From Blastococcus atacamensis (GTDB lineage: Bacteria; Actinomycetota; Actinomycetes; Mycobacteriales; Geodermatophilaceae), in the NCBI RefSeq assembly GCF_002938425.1, contig NZ_POQU01000021.1, forward strand, positions 1-44,328: a stretch of 44,328 bases of DNA, given 5' to 3'. Positions within the stretch are counted from its first letter, which is position 1; each line of letters opens with the position of its first letter. The position numbers and the translations under genes were made by a program. Shown here piece by piece: positions 32,603 through 40,243 of the stretch. The notes under the pieces are model-generated. The model saw only the letters and a program-made list of their open reading frames with translations. It was not told the origin of the DNA and did not search any database.

Positions 32603-32619
32603 TTCCGCGAGGTCTCGCG

Positions 32620-32680
32620 GCGGCCCCGGTGCGGGGGCCCGCCGCGAGCCTGCGACTGGTGGGGGGCAGCGGGATCCTTC
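32620..32680 (-). repeat. 61-bp intergenic repeat, copy D
   Basis: On the minus strand it begins one base after the acyl-CoA dehydrogenase stop (32684-32682). It aligns gap-free to copies A-C, with the core TGCCCCCCACC and TCGCAGGCTCGCGGCGGG. Since the plus-strand gene ends at 32602, it could serve as terminator for both directions here. Confidence 0.85.
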
Positions 32681-32681
32681 T

Positions 32682-33893
32682 TCAGCCGGCGAAGGGGCGC
32701 TCGCGCGCCAGCTCCTCCTTGGCCACGCCGCGGATGTGCACGGCGTCGGGGCCGTCGACGATCCGGAGGGTGCGGGCGCTGGCGTAGAAGCGGGCCAGGA
32801 CGGTGTCGTTGCTGACGCCGGCGCCGCCGTGCACCTGGATCGCGCGGTCGATGACGTCGAGGGCCACCTTTGGCGCGGCGACCTTGATCGCCGAGATCTC
32901 GGTCTTGGCGCCCTTCGCCCCGTACTTGTCGATCAGGTCGGCCGTCTTCAGCACGTAGAGGCGGGCCTGGTCGATCTCGATCCGCGAGAGGGCGATCGCC
33001 TCGCGCACGGTGCCCTGGTCGGCCAGCGGGCGGCCGAAGGCGACGCGGCTCTTGCTGCGCTCCACCATCAGCGCCAGGGCGCGCTCGGCCATGCCGATGG
33101 CGCGCATGCAGTGGTGGATCCGGCCGGGGCCCAGGCGGGCCTGGGCGATCATGAAGCCGTCGCCCTCGCCGGACAGGATGTTGCCGACCGGCACCCGGAC
33201 GTCGGTGAAGCGCAGCTCGGAGTGGCCGTGCTGGTCCTGGTACCCGAACACGGGCAGGTGCCGGATGATCTCCAGGCCCGGGGTGTCCCGGGGCACCAGC
33301 ACCATCGACTGCTGCCGGTGCGGCGGGCCGTCGGGGTCGGTCTTGCCCATGACGATGAAGATCTGGCAGCGCGGATCGGCGGCGCCGGAGGTCCACCACT
33401 TGCGGCCGTTGATCACGTACTCGTCGCCGTCGCGCACGATCGAGGTCTGGATGTTGCGCGCGTCGGAGCTGGCGACGTCGGGCTCGGTCATCGCGAAGCC
33501 GGAGCGGATCTCGCCCTCCAGCAGCGGGTTGAGCCAGCGCTCCTTGTGCTCGGGCGTCCCGAACAGCATGAGCGTCTCCATGTTGCCGGTGTCCGGCGCG
33601 CCCACGTTCATGGACTCCGGGGCGATGGTCGGCGACCAGCCGGTGATCTCGGCGACCGAGGCGTACTCGAGGTTGGACAGCCCGCCGACCTCGTGGTGGA
33701 AGAGGTTCCACAGCCCACGCCTGCGGGCCTCGGCCTTGAGCTCCTCGAGGACGGGCGGGTGCTCGTGGTTGTCGTGACCCTGCTCGGCCCGCCACTGGTC
33801 GTACACGGCCTCGGCGGGGAACACGTGCTCGCGCATGAAGTCCCAAGCGCGGGCGCAGACGTCCTCGGCCTTGGCGGAGAGAGCGAAGTCCAT
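32682..33893 (-). CDS. Acyl-CoA dehydrogenase family protein (ACAD10/11-like)
   Basis: 403 residues from the ATG at 33893. There is no ribosome site, but TACGTT lies 7 nt upstream (leaderless type). The N-terminal helical domain includes [18 protein letters not shown]. The FAD/substrate beta domain has [18 protein letters not shown] and the flavin-binding [11 protein letters not shown]. The C-terminal domain has [41 protein letters not shown] and the terminal DGPDAVH, where the subgroup's catalytic acid is expected. It oxidises an acyl-CoA to the enoyl-CoA with FAD. Chain-length preference unknown. No electron-transfer flavoprotein or other beta-oxidation gene adjoins. Confidence 0.92.
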   Translation of the reverse strand: MDFALSAKAEDVCARAWDFMREHVFPAEAVYDQWRAEQGHDNHEHPPVLEELKAEARRRGLWNLFHHEVGGLSNLEYASVAEITGWSPTIAPESMNVGAPDTGNMETLMLFGTPEHKERWLNPLLEGEIRSGFAMTEPDVASSDARNIQTSIVRDGDEYVINGRKWWTSGAADPRCQIFIVMGKTDPDGPPHRQQSMVLVPRDTPGLEIIRHLPVFGYQDQHGHSELRFTDVRVPVGNILSGEGDGFMIAQARLGPGRIHHCMRAIGMAERALALMVERSKSRVAFGRPLADQGTVREAIALSRIEIDQARLYVLKTADLIDKYGAKGAKTEISAIKVAAPKVALDVIDRAIQVHGGAGVSNDTVLARFYASARTLRIVDGPDAVHIRGVAKEELARERPFAG

Positions 33894-33900
33894 GCCCGCC

Positions 33901-33906
33901 AACGTA
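33901..33906 (-). promoter_or_regulatory. -10 box (TACGTT) of acyl-CoA dehydrogenase gene, leaderless type
   Basis: TACGTT on the minus strand (33906-33901) lies 7 nt before the ATG at 33893, implying transcription begins at or next to the start codon. Confidence 0.5.
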
Positions 33907-33964
33907 GCGCCGGACGTGATCGGCGTCGCAGCGGGGGTCGACCGTCCGGGGGCAGGAACGGCAC

Positions 33965-34010
33965 GAGCCGGGCCCCGGCCGTCCCCTCGGGGACGGCCGG
34001 AGCCCGGCTC
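33965..34010 (-). terminator. Long hairpin terminator after DUF4383 gene
   Basis: Inner perfect arms at 33975-33986 and 33989-34000 (CCGGCCGTCCCC / GGGGACGGCCGG) are enclosed by outer arms GAGCCGGGC (33965-33973) and GCCCGGCTC (34002-34010). Together they give a stem of about 20 bp, located 18 nt past the DUF4383 stop. Confidence 0.8.
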
Positions 34011-34027
34011 GGCGGGTGCGTGAGGCG

Positions 34028-34465
34028 TTACACGCGACGGTTGTCGACGGCGTTGCGGACCGGCAGCAGGGCGATCACGAGGCCGACGATCGCCGTGGCG
34101 ATGTGCAGAACGTTGTCGGCGGTGTTGATGCTGAGGAAGTCCCAGTCCTTGCCCATGGCGATGAGGCCGTAGACGAACGCGGCGCCGTAGCCGATCGCGA
34201 GCAGCCACCCGTAGGTGCGGGCACCGGCCAGCGTGCGGGACAGCGCCAGGCCCGCGAGGCCGATCAGGATGTGCACGACGTTGTGCATCCCGTTGATCTC
34301 GAAACCGAGGATCGTCTCATTGGTGTTGTGGGCGAAGAAGTCGTCGAAACCGGTGATGAAGAAGCCGACGATCCCGACCAGTAGGTAGATCGCGCCGAAG
34401 GCGAGCCCGAGGATCTCGGGAACGGTCTTGCCCCGGCCTGTGGCGTTGTGACCCGTAGCGGCCAT
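34028..34465 (-). CDS. DUF4383 four-helix membrane protein
   Basis: 145 residues from the ATG at 34465, with GGGAGGA well placed upstream. Four hydrophobic segments: [55 protein letters not shown] and [18 protein letters not shown], with the characteristic NVVHILIG and NVLHIATA histidine repeats between helices 2 and 4. The family is common in actinobacteria and often stress-linked. The function is unknown. A general-stress sigma promoter (34521-34545) and a palindrome (34488-34506) lie upstream, so stress induction is likely. Confidence 0.88.
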   Translation of the reverse strand: MAATGHNATGRGKTVPEILGLAFGAIYLLVGIVGFFITGFDDFFAHNTNETILGFEINGMHNVVHILIGLAGLALSRTLAGARTYGWLLAIGYGAAFVYGLIAMGKDWDFLSINTADNVLHIATAIVGLVIALLPVRNAVDNRRV

Positions 34466-34487
34466 GGTGTCCTCCCAAGGTGGTGGT

Positions 34488-34506
34488 CCCGTCAGGTCCT
34501 GACGGG
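34488..34506. promoter_or_regulatory. Palindrome in the DUF4383 leader
   Basis: CCCGTCAG-GTC-CTGACGGG has perfect 8-bp arms between the predicted transcription start and the ribosome site. It would fold as a small hairpin in the mRNA or bind a dimeric regulator. Confidence 0.45.
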
Positions 34507-34520
34507 GGCTGGCAGGCCCT

Positions 34521-34545
34521 GTACCCCTGTCTGAGCAGGAGTAAC
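34521..34545 (-). promoter_or_regulatory. SigB/SigF-type general stress promoter for DUF4383
   Basis: On the minus strand, GTTA (34545-34542), a 15-nt spacer and GGGTAC (34526-34521) match the actinobacterial general-stress consensus GTTT-N14-17-GGGTAT. It ends 55 nt before the ATG. This is the kind of sigma factor that the phosphatase/ATPase modules elsewhere in the window could control. Confidence 0.6.
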
Positions 34546-34646
34546 GGTCGTCCCCCGATAGAGCGACGGTCGTTGCCGTTCTGTCATCTGGGCGGAGGAG
34601 CCGCCGGGCCCTCGTCCCCGTGTTCGGGACCGAGGGCCCGGACGGT

Positions 34647-36302
34647 TCAGTCCTTTCCCCCGCGCGGCGTGGGCTTCGCCCGGCGGACGACGAACGGGCC
34701 GATCGCCAGCAGGTCCACCGGTGCCGAGCCGAAGCACTCCAGCGCATCCCGCGGGTCGTCGACCATCGGACGGCCGGCGGTGTTCAGGCTGGTGTTGACC
34801 ACCACCGGGATCCCGGTGCGCCGCTCGAAGGCGGAGATCATGCGGTGCACCAGGGGAGAGGTCTCCGGGTCGATGGTCTGGATCCGCGCGGTGCCGTCGA
34901 CGTGGGTGACGGTGGGGATGCGGTCCTTCCACTCCGGGGCGACGTCGTGGACGAAGAGCATGTACGGCGAGGGGATCGGCCCGCGGCTGAAGATCTCCGG
35001 CGCCTTCTCCAAGAGCACCATGGGTGCGACGGGACGGAACTGCTCCCGGCCCTTCACGTCGTTCATGCGCTCCAGGTTCGCCTCGTGGCCCGGGTGCGCC
35101 ATGAGCGACCGGTGCCCCAGCGCGCGCGGGCCGTACTCGCTGCGGCCCTGGAACCAGGCGACGATGCCGTTGTCGGCGAGCACCTCGGCCACGGCCTCGG
35201 CGACGTCGTCGGGGCGCTCGTAGTCGATCGCCGCCGTCTGCAGGACCTGCTCGATCTCGTCGTCGCTCCAGCCCCGGCCCAGCGCGGCGCCGGGCATCGG
35301 CTGGGTGTCCTCACCGAGCTCGCGGGCCACGTGCAGCGCGGCGCCCAGGGCCGTCCCCGCGTCACCGGCGGCCGGCTGCACCCAGACCTCCTCGAACGGG
35401 CTCTCGGCCAGGATGCGGGTGTTGGCCACGCAGTTGAGCGCGGTGCCGCCGGCCATGGTGAGCGTGCGGTCGCCGGTCTGCTCGTACACCCACCGGGCCA
35501 GGTCGACGAGCACCTCCTCGAGGCGCTGCTGCACGCTGGCGGCGAGGTCGGCGTGGGCCTCGGTCCACTGGTCGCCCTTGCCCAGCCGCGGCGCGAACTC
35601 GGCGAAGTCGATCTTCTCGGTGCGGAAGCCGCCGTCGTCGGTGGCCCGGATCAGCTCGGACAGGTCGCCGACGAAGCGCGGCTTGCCGTAGCTGGCCATC
35701 GCCATGACCTTGAACTCGTCGGAGCTGCGCAGGAAGCCGAGGTGGTCGGTGAGGTCCTCGTACATCAGCCCGAGCGAGTGCGGCAGCGACTGGCCCGCCA
35801 GCACCTCCAGCTGTCCGTCGACGTAGCGGCCCGCGAGGTGGCTGTGCGCCTCGCCGCGGCCGTCGAGCACCAGCACCGCGTTGTCGCGCTGCGGGGCGGC
35901 AAGCCCGGCCGAGGCGGCGTGGGCCACGTGGTGCTTCACGAACCGGACCTTGGCGGGGTCGAGGCCGGGCAGCGCGTGGGCGAGGAAGTCCGGCGCCATC
36001 TCCGCGTACTTCTTGCGCATGACGTCGCCGTCGTCGAAGAGGCCGGTCTCCTCCGGCGTCGTCATCAGCTCGGGGTCGAAGGAGTACGCGACGGCGTCCA
36101 GCTCCTCCGGGCGGATGCCGGCCTCCTTCAGGCACCACGCGGCCGACAGCTCGGGTAGCTCCCAGGCGCTCCAGGGGAGAGGGCGCTTGCCGTGCTTGCG
36201 CCGGCTGAACCGCTCCTCCTCCGCGGCTGCGACGACCTTCCCGTCGACGACCAGCGCCGCCGCGGGGTCGTGGTAGATCGCGTTGATTCCGAGGACCTTC
36301 AC
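34647..36302 (-). CDS. Carbamoyltransferase (NodU/CmcH/TobZ family)
   Basis: 551 residues from a GTG at 36302 with GGGAGGAG 7 nt upstream. The N-terminal YrdC-independent Kae1-like domain has GINAIYHDPAAALVVDG, AAAEEERFSRRKHG, the metal-binding HHVAHAASA and VLDGRGEAHSH. Then GGTALNCVANTRI, and the C-terminal domain has WFQGRSEYGPRALGHRS, VNTSLNTAGRPMVD. It transfers a carbamoyl group from carbamoyl phosphate through an adenylated intermediate to a hydroxyl of a sugar or natural product. No glycosyltransferase or antibiotic genes adjoin, so the acceptor is unknown. It appears to stand alone. Confidence 0.92.
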   Translation of the reverse strand: MKVLGINAIYHDPAAALVVDGKVVAAAEEERFSRRKHGKRPLPWSAWELPELSAAWCLKEAGIRPEELDAVAYSFDPELMTTPEETGLFDDGDVMRKKYAEMAPDFLAHALPGLDPAKVRFVKHHVAHAASAGLAAPQRDNAVLVLDGRGEAHSHLAGRYVDGQLEVLAGQSLPHSLGLMYEDLTDHLGFLRSSDEFKVMAMASYGKPRFVGDLSELIRATDDGGFRTEKIDFAEFAPRLGKGDQWTEAHADLAASVQQRLEEVLVDLARWVYEQTGDRTLTMAGGTALNCVANTRILAESPFEEVWVQPAAGDAGTALGAALHVARELGEDTQPMPGAALGRGWSDDEIEQVLQTAAIDYERPDDVAEAVAEVLADNGIVAWFQGRSEYGPRALGHRSLMAHPGHEANLERMNDVKGREQFRPVAPMVLLEKAPEIFSRGPIPSPYMLFVHDVAPEWKDRIPTVTHVDGTARIQTIDPETSPLVHRMISAFERRTGIPVVVNTSLNTAGRPMVDDPRDALECFGSAPVDLLAIGPFVVRRAKPTPRGGKD

Positions 36303-36440
36303 GCTGTTGCTCCTCCCGGCCGGGCGGAGAGGGTGTGCCCGGGTGTCGTGTTGATCATGAGGCGGCCTGGTGCGTCGCGCAGGTCGAGCCGGTCCCACTG
36401 GGCCGACGTCACCGGAACTGGGCGCACCAGGGGTCGTGGT

Positions 36441-36466
36441 GTGCCGAGATCGCGGGATCTCGGCAC
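36441..36466 (-). terminator. Hairpin terminator after recQ
   Basis: Perfect 11-bp arms GTGCCGAGATC / GATCTCGGCAC with a GCGG loop, 12 nt beyond the recQ stop on the minus strand and upstream of the carbamoyltransferase gene. Confidence 0.8.
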
Positions 36467-36478
36467 GGAAGGGCCGGC

Positions 36479-38191
36479 TCAGCCGCGGATGCGGAGCAGG
36501 TCGTGCTCGAGGACGGCGGCCAGGCCGAGCGTCTTGTAACCGACCTCGTCGAACAGCACCGTGACCCGGTCGTCCCCCACCCGCATGACCGCGCCCGTGC
36601 CCCACTCGCCGTGCTCGACCGCCGACCCCACGGGGAAGGGCGTCACGTGGCCGGCGTCGTCGGTCTGGGCGTGGGCAGTGCCGGCCGAGCAGTTGTCGCA
36701 GTTCCCGCACGGCTGGTCCAGCTGCTCGCCGAAGTAGCCGAGCAGGAACTGCCGGCGGCACTCGGTGGTCTCGGCGTAGCCGCGCATCATCTCCACCCGT
36801 GACTGGTCCACCTTCTCGTGGTGCTCGGCGAGCCGGCGGGCGTGCTCGGCCGCCTCGCCCGGCGTCGGCGCCCCGTCCGCGGGGAAGGCGGCGCCCTCCT
36901 CGTCGAGCACCACGGCCGACACCTGTTCCAGCAGGTTCAGGTCGCGCACCAGTGGGGTCGCTGCCCGGCCGGTCTCCTCCCGCAACGCCGTGACGTCGAC
37001 GCCGTCGTCCATCCCGACGGCCGCCGCGGCCTGCACCAGCCCGGCCACCTGCTGCAGCTCCTCCTCGGCGGGCGTTCCGGCCGCGAAGAACCGGCGCAGC
37101 CCGAGGTCCTCCTGGCGGTAGACCAGAACGGCGAGCGCGGGCTCGCCGTCCCGGCCCGCCCGGCCGATCTCCTGGTAGTAGCTGTCGATCGAGTCGGCCG
37201 GCTCGGCGTGGACCACGAAACGGGTGCCGGGCTTGTCGATGCCCATGCCGAACGCCGTGGTGGCGACGACGACGTCGAGCTCGTCGGCCATCCAGGCCCG
37301 CTGGGTGTCCTCGCGATCGGCCTTGTTCAGGCCCGCGTGGTAGTGCCGGGCGCGGAGGCCGTGGTCGGCGAGCTGCTCGGCGAGCTGCTCGGTGCCCTTC
37401 CGCGTGGCGCTGTAGACGATGCCGGGTCCGCGGCCGTCGCCGATCTCGGCGAGGACCCGGTCGAGCACGCCCTGCTCCTTGCCGCGCGCATCGGCGTGGT
37501 GGTCCACCTCGAGCCGGATCTCGGGCCGGTCGAACCCTGCGACGACGATCTCCGCGTCGCGCATGCCGAGCTGCTCGACGATCTCGGCGCGGACCGGGGG
37601 TGCCGCGGTGGCGGTGAGGGCCAGGACGGTCGGGTGGCCCAGCTGCTCGACCACGCCGCCCAGCCGCAGGTATTCGGGACGGAAGTCGTGCCCCCAGGCG
37701 GAGACGCAGTGCGCCTCGTCGACGACGAACAGCGCGGGCTGTGCCTCGGCGATGGCGTCGACCACCTCGGGCTTGGTCAGCTGCTCGGGGGCCAGGAAGA
37801 GGAAGCGGACCGTTCCGTCCCGCAGGCCCTCCAGGGCCTCCCGCTGGTCGCCGGCCGACATGGTCGAGTTGAGCTGGGCGGGGCGGCCGGCCTGCTCCCC
37901 GAGCTCGGAGAGCCGGTCGACCTGGTCGCGCTGGAGGGCGATGAGCGGTGAGACCACCAGGACCGGACCGTCCAGCAGCCGGCCCGCGACCTGGTAGACC
38001 GCGGTCTTGCCGGCTCCGGAGGGGAGGACGGCGAGGGTGTCGTGCCCGCCGACCACCGACTGCATGGCCTTCTCCTGCCCCGGACGGAACTTGTCGTAGC
38101 CGAGGACCTCCCGGGCGAACTCGCGGATGCGGCGGGTGCGGACTGCTGCGGTCGCGCCAGCGGGGTTGTCCCGCTCGGAGAGGGAAGGCAC
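36479..38191 (-). CDS. recQ: RecQ-family ATP-dependent DNA helicase
   Basis: 570 residues from a GTG at 38191, chosen for the GAGAGG site 6 nt upstream. A TTG at 38224 would extend into the DUF222 remnant. FRPGQEKAM (motif 0, about 35-43), Walker A LPSGAGKT (56-63), DEAH (158-161), LALTATA, and motif VI QEIGRAGRDG are intact. The RecQ zinc site is the Cys cluster from TTECRRQFLLGYFGEQ to PCGNCDNC. The classic HRDC domain is missing. The protein ends with a short SH3-like segment (VEHGEWGTGAVMRV) like that at the UvrD/PcrA C-terminus. DNA repair and recombination role inferred from the family. Confidence 0.93.
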   Translation of the reverse strand: MPSLSERDNPAGATAAVRTRRIREFAREVLGYDKFRPGQEKAMQSVVGGHDTLAVLPSGAGKTAVYQVAGRLLDGPVLVVSPLIALQRDQVDRLSELGEQAGRPAQLNSTMSAGDQREALEGLRDGTVRFLFLAPEQLTKPEVVDAIAEAQPALFVVDEAHCVSAWGHDFRPEYLRLGGVVEQLGHPTVLALTATAAPPVRAEIVEQLGMRDAEIVVAGFDRPEIRLEVDHHADARGKEQGVLDRVLAEIGDGRGPGIVYSATRKGTEQLAEQLADHGLRARHYHAGLNKADREDTQRAWMADELDVVVATTAFGMGIDKPGTRFVVHAEPADSIDSYYQEIGRAGRDGEPALAVLVYRQEDLGLRRFFAAGTPAEEELQQVAGLVQAAAAVGMDDGVDVTALREETGRAATPLVRDLNLLEQVSAVVLDEEGAAFPADGAPTPGEAAEHARRLAEHHEKVDQSRVEMMRGYAETTECRRQFLLGYFGEQLDQPCGNCDNCSAGTAHAQTDDAGHVTPFPVGSAVEHGEWGTGAVMRVGDDRVTVLFDEVGYKTLGLAAVLEHDLLRIRG

Positions 38192-38221
38192 CCGGTGCCT
38201 CTCCCCGACGCCGCGGATTGG

Positions 38222-38402
38222 CAAACCGGTTCGGCGACGCGGGTCGGTGCCCGCACCTTGGAGCAGGAGACCCGGCCGGCCCCGAACGCCGCCTCGATCC
38301 GCGGAAGTCCACGCAGGGCCCGCGCGACGCGGACGTGCTCAGGGGCCGCGCCGGGCCCCGTGCCGCGCTGCCACGCGAGCCAGTGACCGCGGGACCGCAT
38401 GC
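38222..38402 (-). pseudogene. Remnant of a DUF222/HNH endonuclease (13E12-type) gene
   Basis: The minus-strand frame around 38400-38224 reads HWLAWQRGTGPGAAPEHVRV, ARALRGLPRIEAAFGAG and RVSCSKVRAPTRVAEP, a clear match in order and spacing to the core of DUF222 proteins (HWLAW..G..PGAAREKVRVA..L..LP.. ..G.LSYSKVRALTRVA). Nothing of the rest of a DUF222-HNH protein (usually 400-plus residues) follows, and the frame runs into recQ. It is a broken fragment left by deletion. DUF222-HNH genes are numerous and repetitive in Geodermatophilaceae and mycobacteria. Confidence 0.75.
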
Positions 38403-38485
38403 CGTCCGTTGAGCGGGCCGCCCGGCTGCGGCTCGGTCTCGCGGCGGCGTGACGGCGGCCGGGGGCACGTTCCCGCGGGAACGCC

Positions 38486-39718
38486 TCAGCCCAGTGCGCC
38501 GCGCTCCCCGGAACAACCGACGGACGCGCCGCGCGGGTGGACATCGGCGCGCTCGGCGGCCGCTCGACCGGCGTACCAGCCGCTCGCGTCGACCGAGGAA
38601 CGGCTCCGACCGGCGCGGACCTGCGGGAAGAGGTCGCTGACGACCTTCTCCACAGCCTCCTGCCGGGACCGCAGCACCGGCAGCAGGTCCATGCCGCGCG
38701 CGGCGGCCGCCTCGGCCGTCGCGTGCCGACGCGCGGTGGTGAGCCGCTCCCCGATGCGGTGCGCGTAGCCGAGCAGGAAGGCGCGGCGGAAGGTGCGGGC
38801 GGCGACCCTGCGCTTCTCGGCCCGCTCCGCGGCGGCCAGGGCCTGGGTGACCTGCAGCAGGAGGGAGGTGAAGAGCAGCTCGACGGCGTCCAGATCGGCC
38901 CGGACGCCCACCAGGTTGGCGATGCCCAGGCCCTGGTACCAGACCAGCCGCACGCCGTTGGCGTCGGCGACCGCGCCGAGCAGCTGCATCTTGGCCCGCA
39001 CGTACGGATCGGCGACGTGCACCCGACGGGTGTCCACGTCGATGCCTGCGGGGGAGGCGTCCGCCAGCAGTGCCGCGTCGACCGCGTGGCGGGTCATCAG
39101 CTCCTGGGCCTTGGCCGTCAGCGCCTCGGCCTCCTCCGCGAACTCGGTCGACTCCGCCTTGGCCAGCAGGCCGCGAATCCGGCGCAGGGCGCGGTCGTCG
39201 GCGGCCATCGGCCGCTCCGGACGCGCTCGCGCGGCGCCCCACCGTGACGGCGGCGGTACCAGCGCCTCGATCCGCACCGTCGAGCGCAGCGCCCCGAGGA
39301 GCTGGAGGGCGATCCGCCATCCTTCGACCGGCGGCCGTCGTGCGGCCCTCTGCCAGGCGGCGACCCCGCCGGCGTCGTCCGCGCTCAGCGCGCCGAGGTC
39401 GCGCAGCTGGTCGATCCAGCTCTCCGGCGCCCGAGCTGCGGCATCCGTGCGCCGGGCGTGCTCGGCGATGAGCGCCACGACCAGCGGTACGGACCCGGCA
39501 CCGGCCTGCCGGCGGGCGACGTGCGAGACGTCGGCCGGCTGCCAACCCCGCTCCCACGCCGCGTCGAGGGCGTCGAGCAGGGTGCGCGTGACGAGCCCGC
39601 CGGGGTCGACGTCGGGGAAGTGGTGCGCGAGCCCCGGCGCCAGCTGGGCGGCCGACTCGGCGTCGGGCCGGTGCCGGAGCAGTTCCTCGAGCCAGGCGTC
39701 GTCGATCACGCCGGCCAT
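38486..39718 (-). CDS. DUF2786 domain protein
   Basis: 410 residues from the ATG at 39718. The DUF2786 motif lies near residues 177-215 (RRIRGLLAKAESTEFAEEAE, then ALTAKAQELMTRHAVDAALL), followed by a region with VRAKMQLLGAVADANGVRLVWYQG and VELLFTSLLLQVTQAL that normally accompanies it. The N-terminal 170 residues are helical and Ala-rich with several Trp. The C-terminal end (SSVDASGWYAGRAAAERAD) is Gly/Ala-rich. The family is widespread in actinobacteria and phages, and its function is not known. It is divergent from the molybdenum regulator. Confidence 0.85.
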   Translation of the reverse strand: MAGVIDDAWLEELLRHRPDAESAAQLAPGLAHHFPDVDPGGLVTRTLLDALDAAWERGWQPADVSHVARRQAGAGSVPLVVALIAEHARRTDAAARAPESWIDQLRDLGALSADDAGGVAAWQRAARRPPVEGWRIALQLLGALRSTVRIEALVPPPSRWGAARARPERPMAADDRALRRIRGLLAKAESTEFAEEAEALTAKAQELMTRHAVDAALLADASPAGIDVDTRRVHVADPYVRAKMQLLGAVADANGVRLVWYQGLGIANLVGVRADLDAVELLFTSLLLQVTQALAAAERAEKRRVAARTFRRAFLLGYAHRIGERLTTARRHATAEAAAARGMDLLPVLRSRQEAVEKVVSDLFPQVRAGRSRSSVDASGWYAGRAAAERADVHPRGASVGCSGERGALG

Positions 39719-39752
39719 GCTGCACCGTCCCCGTGTCGCGCAGCTGCGCCCG

Positions 39753-39779
39753 CTGTGGACGGCCGAGCGACGTCCACAG
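39753..39779. promoter_or_regulatory. Inverted repeat, likely operator of the HTH-TOBE regulator
   Basis: CTGTGGACG (39753-39761) and CGTCCACAG (39771-39779) are perfect 9-bp arms with a 9-nt spacer. They lie between the divergent DUF2786 and HTH-TOBE genes and span where the -35 of the latter would fall (its -10, TAGGGT, is at 39787-39792). Position and symmetry suggest autoregulation by a dimeric, molybdate-responsive protein. Confidence 0.6.
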
Positions 39780-39786
39780 ATCCCTC

Positions 39787-39792
39787 TAGGGT
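39787..39792 (+). promoter_or_regulatory. -10 box (TAGGGT) of HTH-TOBE gene, leaderless type
   Basis: TAGGGT ends 6 nt before the GTG at 39799, so the transcript probably begins at the start codon. The same hexamer precedes modA at 40231-40236. Confidence 0.55.
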
Positions 39793-39798
39793 CTGGTC

Positions 39799-40191
39799 GT
39801 GGCCGCCACCTACCGCATCGCCGAGGCGGCGACCCTGCTCGGCGTCAGCGACGACACCGTGCGGCGGTGGATCGACAGCGGCCGGCTCACGGTGCGACGC
39901 GAGAGCGGCGGCCCGGCGGTCGTCGACGGCGCCGACCTGGCCCGGCTCGCCACCCGGCTGCGCGAGGCGCCCGAGCCCGGCACCACGCCGTCCTCGGCCC
40001 GCAACCGGCTGACCGGCATCGTCACCAACGTCGTCCGGGACACCGTCATGGCACAGGTGGAGATCCAGGCGGGCCCCTTCCGCGTCGTGTCGCTCATGTC
40101 GCGCGAGGCGGCCGACGAGCTCGGGCTGGAAGTCGGCGTCCGCGCCGTCGCGACCGTCAAGGCGACCCAGGTCAGCATCGACGTCCCCTGA
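39799..40191 (+). CDS. Helix-turn-helix plus TOBE (Mop) molybdate-binding regulator
   Basis: 130 residues from a GTG. Residues 1-55 are a MerR/excisionase-like winged helix (YRIAEAATLLGVSDDTVRRW, then IDSGRLTVRR). Residues 66-130 are a Mop/TOBE domain (ARNRLTGIVTNVVRDTVMAQ, then EIQAGPFRVVSLMSREAADE and VGVRAVATVKATQVSID), the fold that binds molybdate or tungstate. Proteins of this layout stand beside modABC in many actinobacteria and are likely the local ModE analogue. An inverted repeat covers the promoter. modA has its own start box 53 nt downstream. Confidence 0.88.
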   Translation: MAATYRIAEAATLLGVSDDTVRRWIDSGRLTVRRESGGPAVVDGADLARLATRLREAPEPGTTPSSARNRLTGIVTNVVRDTVMAQVEIQAGPFRVVSLMSREAADELGLEVGVRAVATVKATQVSIDVP

Positions 40192-40230
40192 TCCGGGGAG
40201 ATGTCCGCACCCGCGGAGCCCACTGGGCGC

Positions 40231-40236
40231 TAGGGT
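40231..40236 (+). promoter_or_regulatory. -10 box (TAGGGT) of modA, leaderless type
   Basis: TAGGGT ends 7 nt before the modA ATG (40244), where no ribosome site exists. It would give modABC a transcript of its own in addition to read-through from the regulator gene. Confidence 0.5.
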
Positions 40237-40243
40237 TCCGCGC

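Noticed and set aside
34647-39725. Single minus-strand frame of about 1690 codons
   Set aside because: Only its last 551 codons (carbamoyltransferase) are a gene; the upstream part is out of frame with the real recQ and DUF2786 genes.
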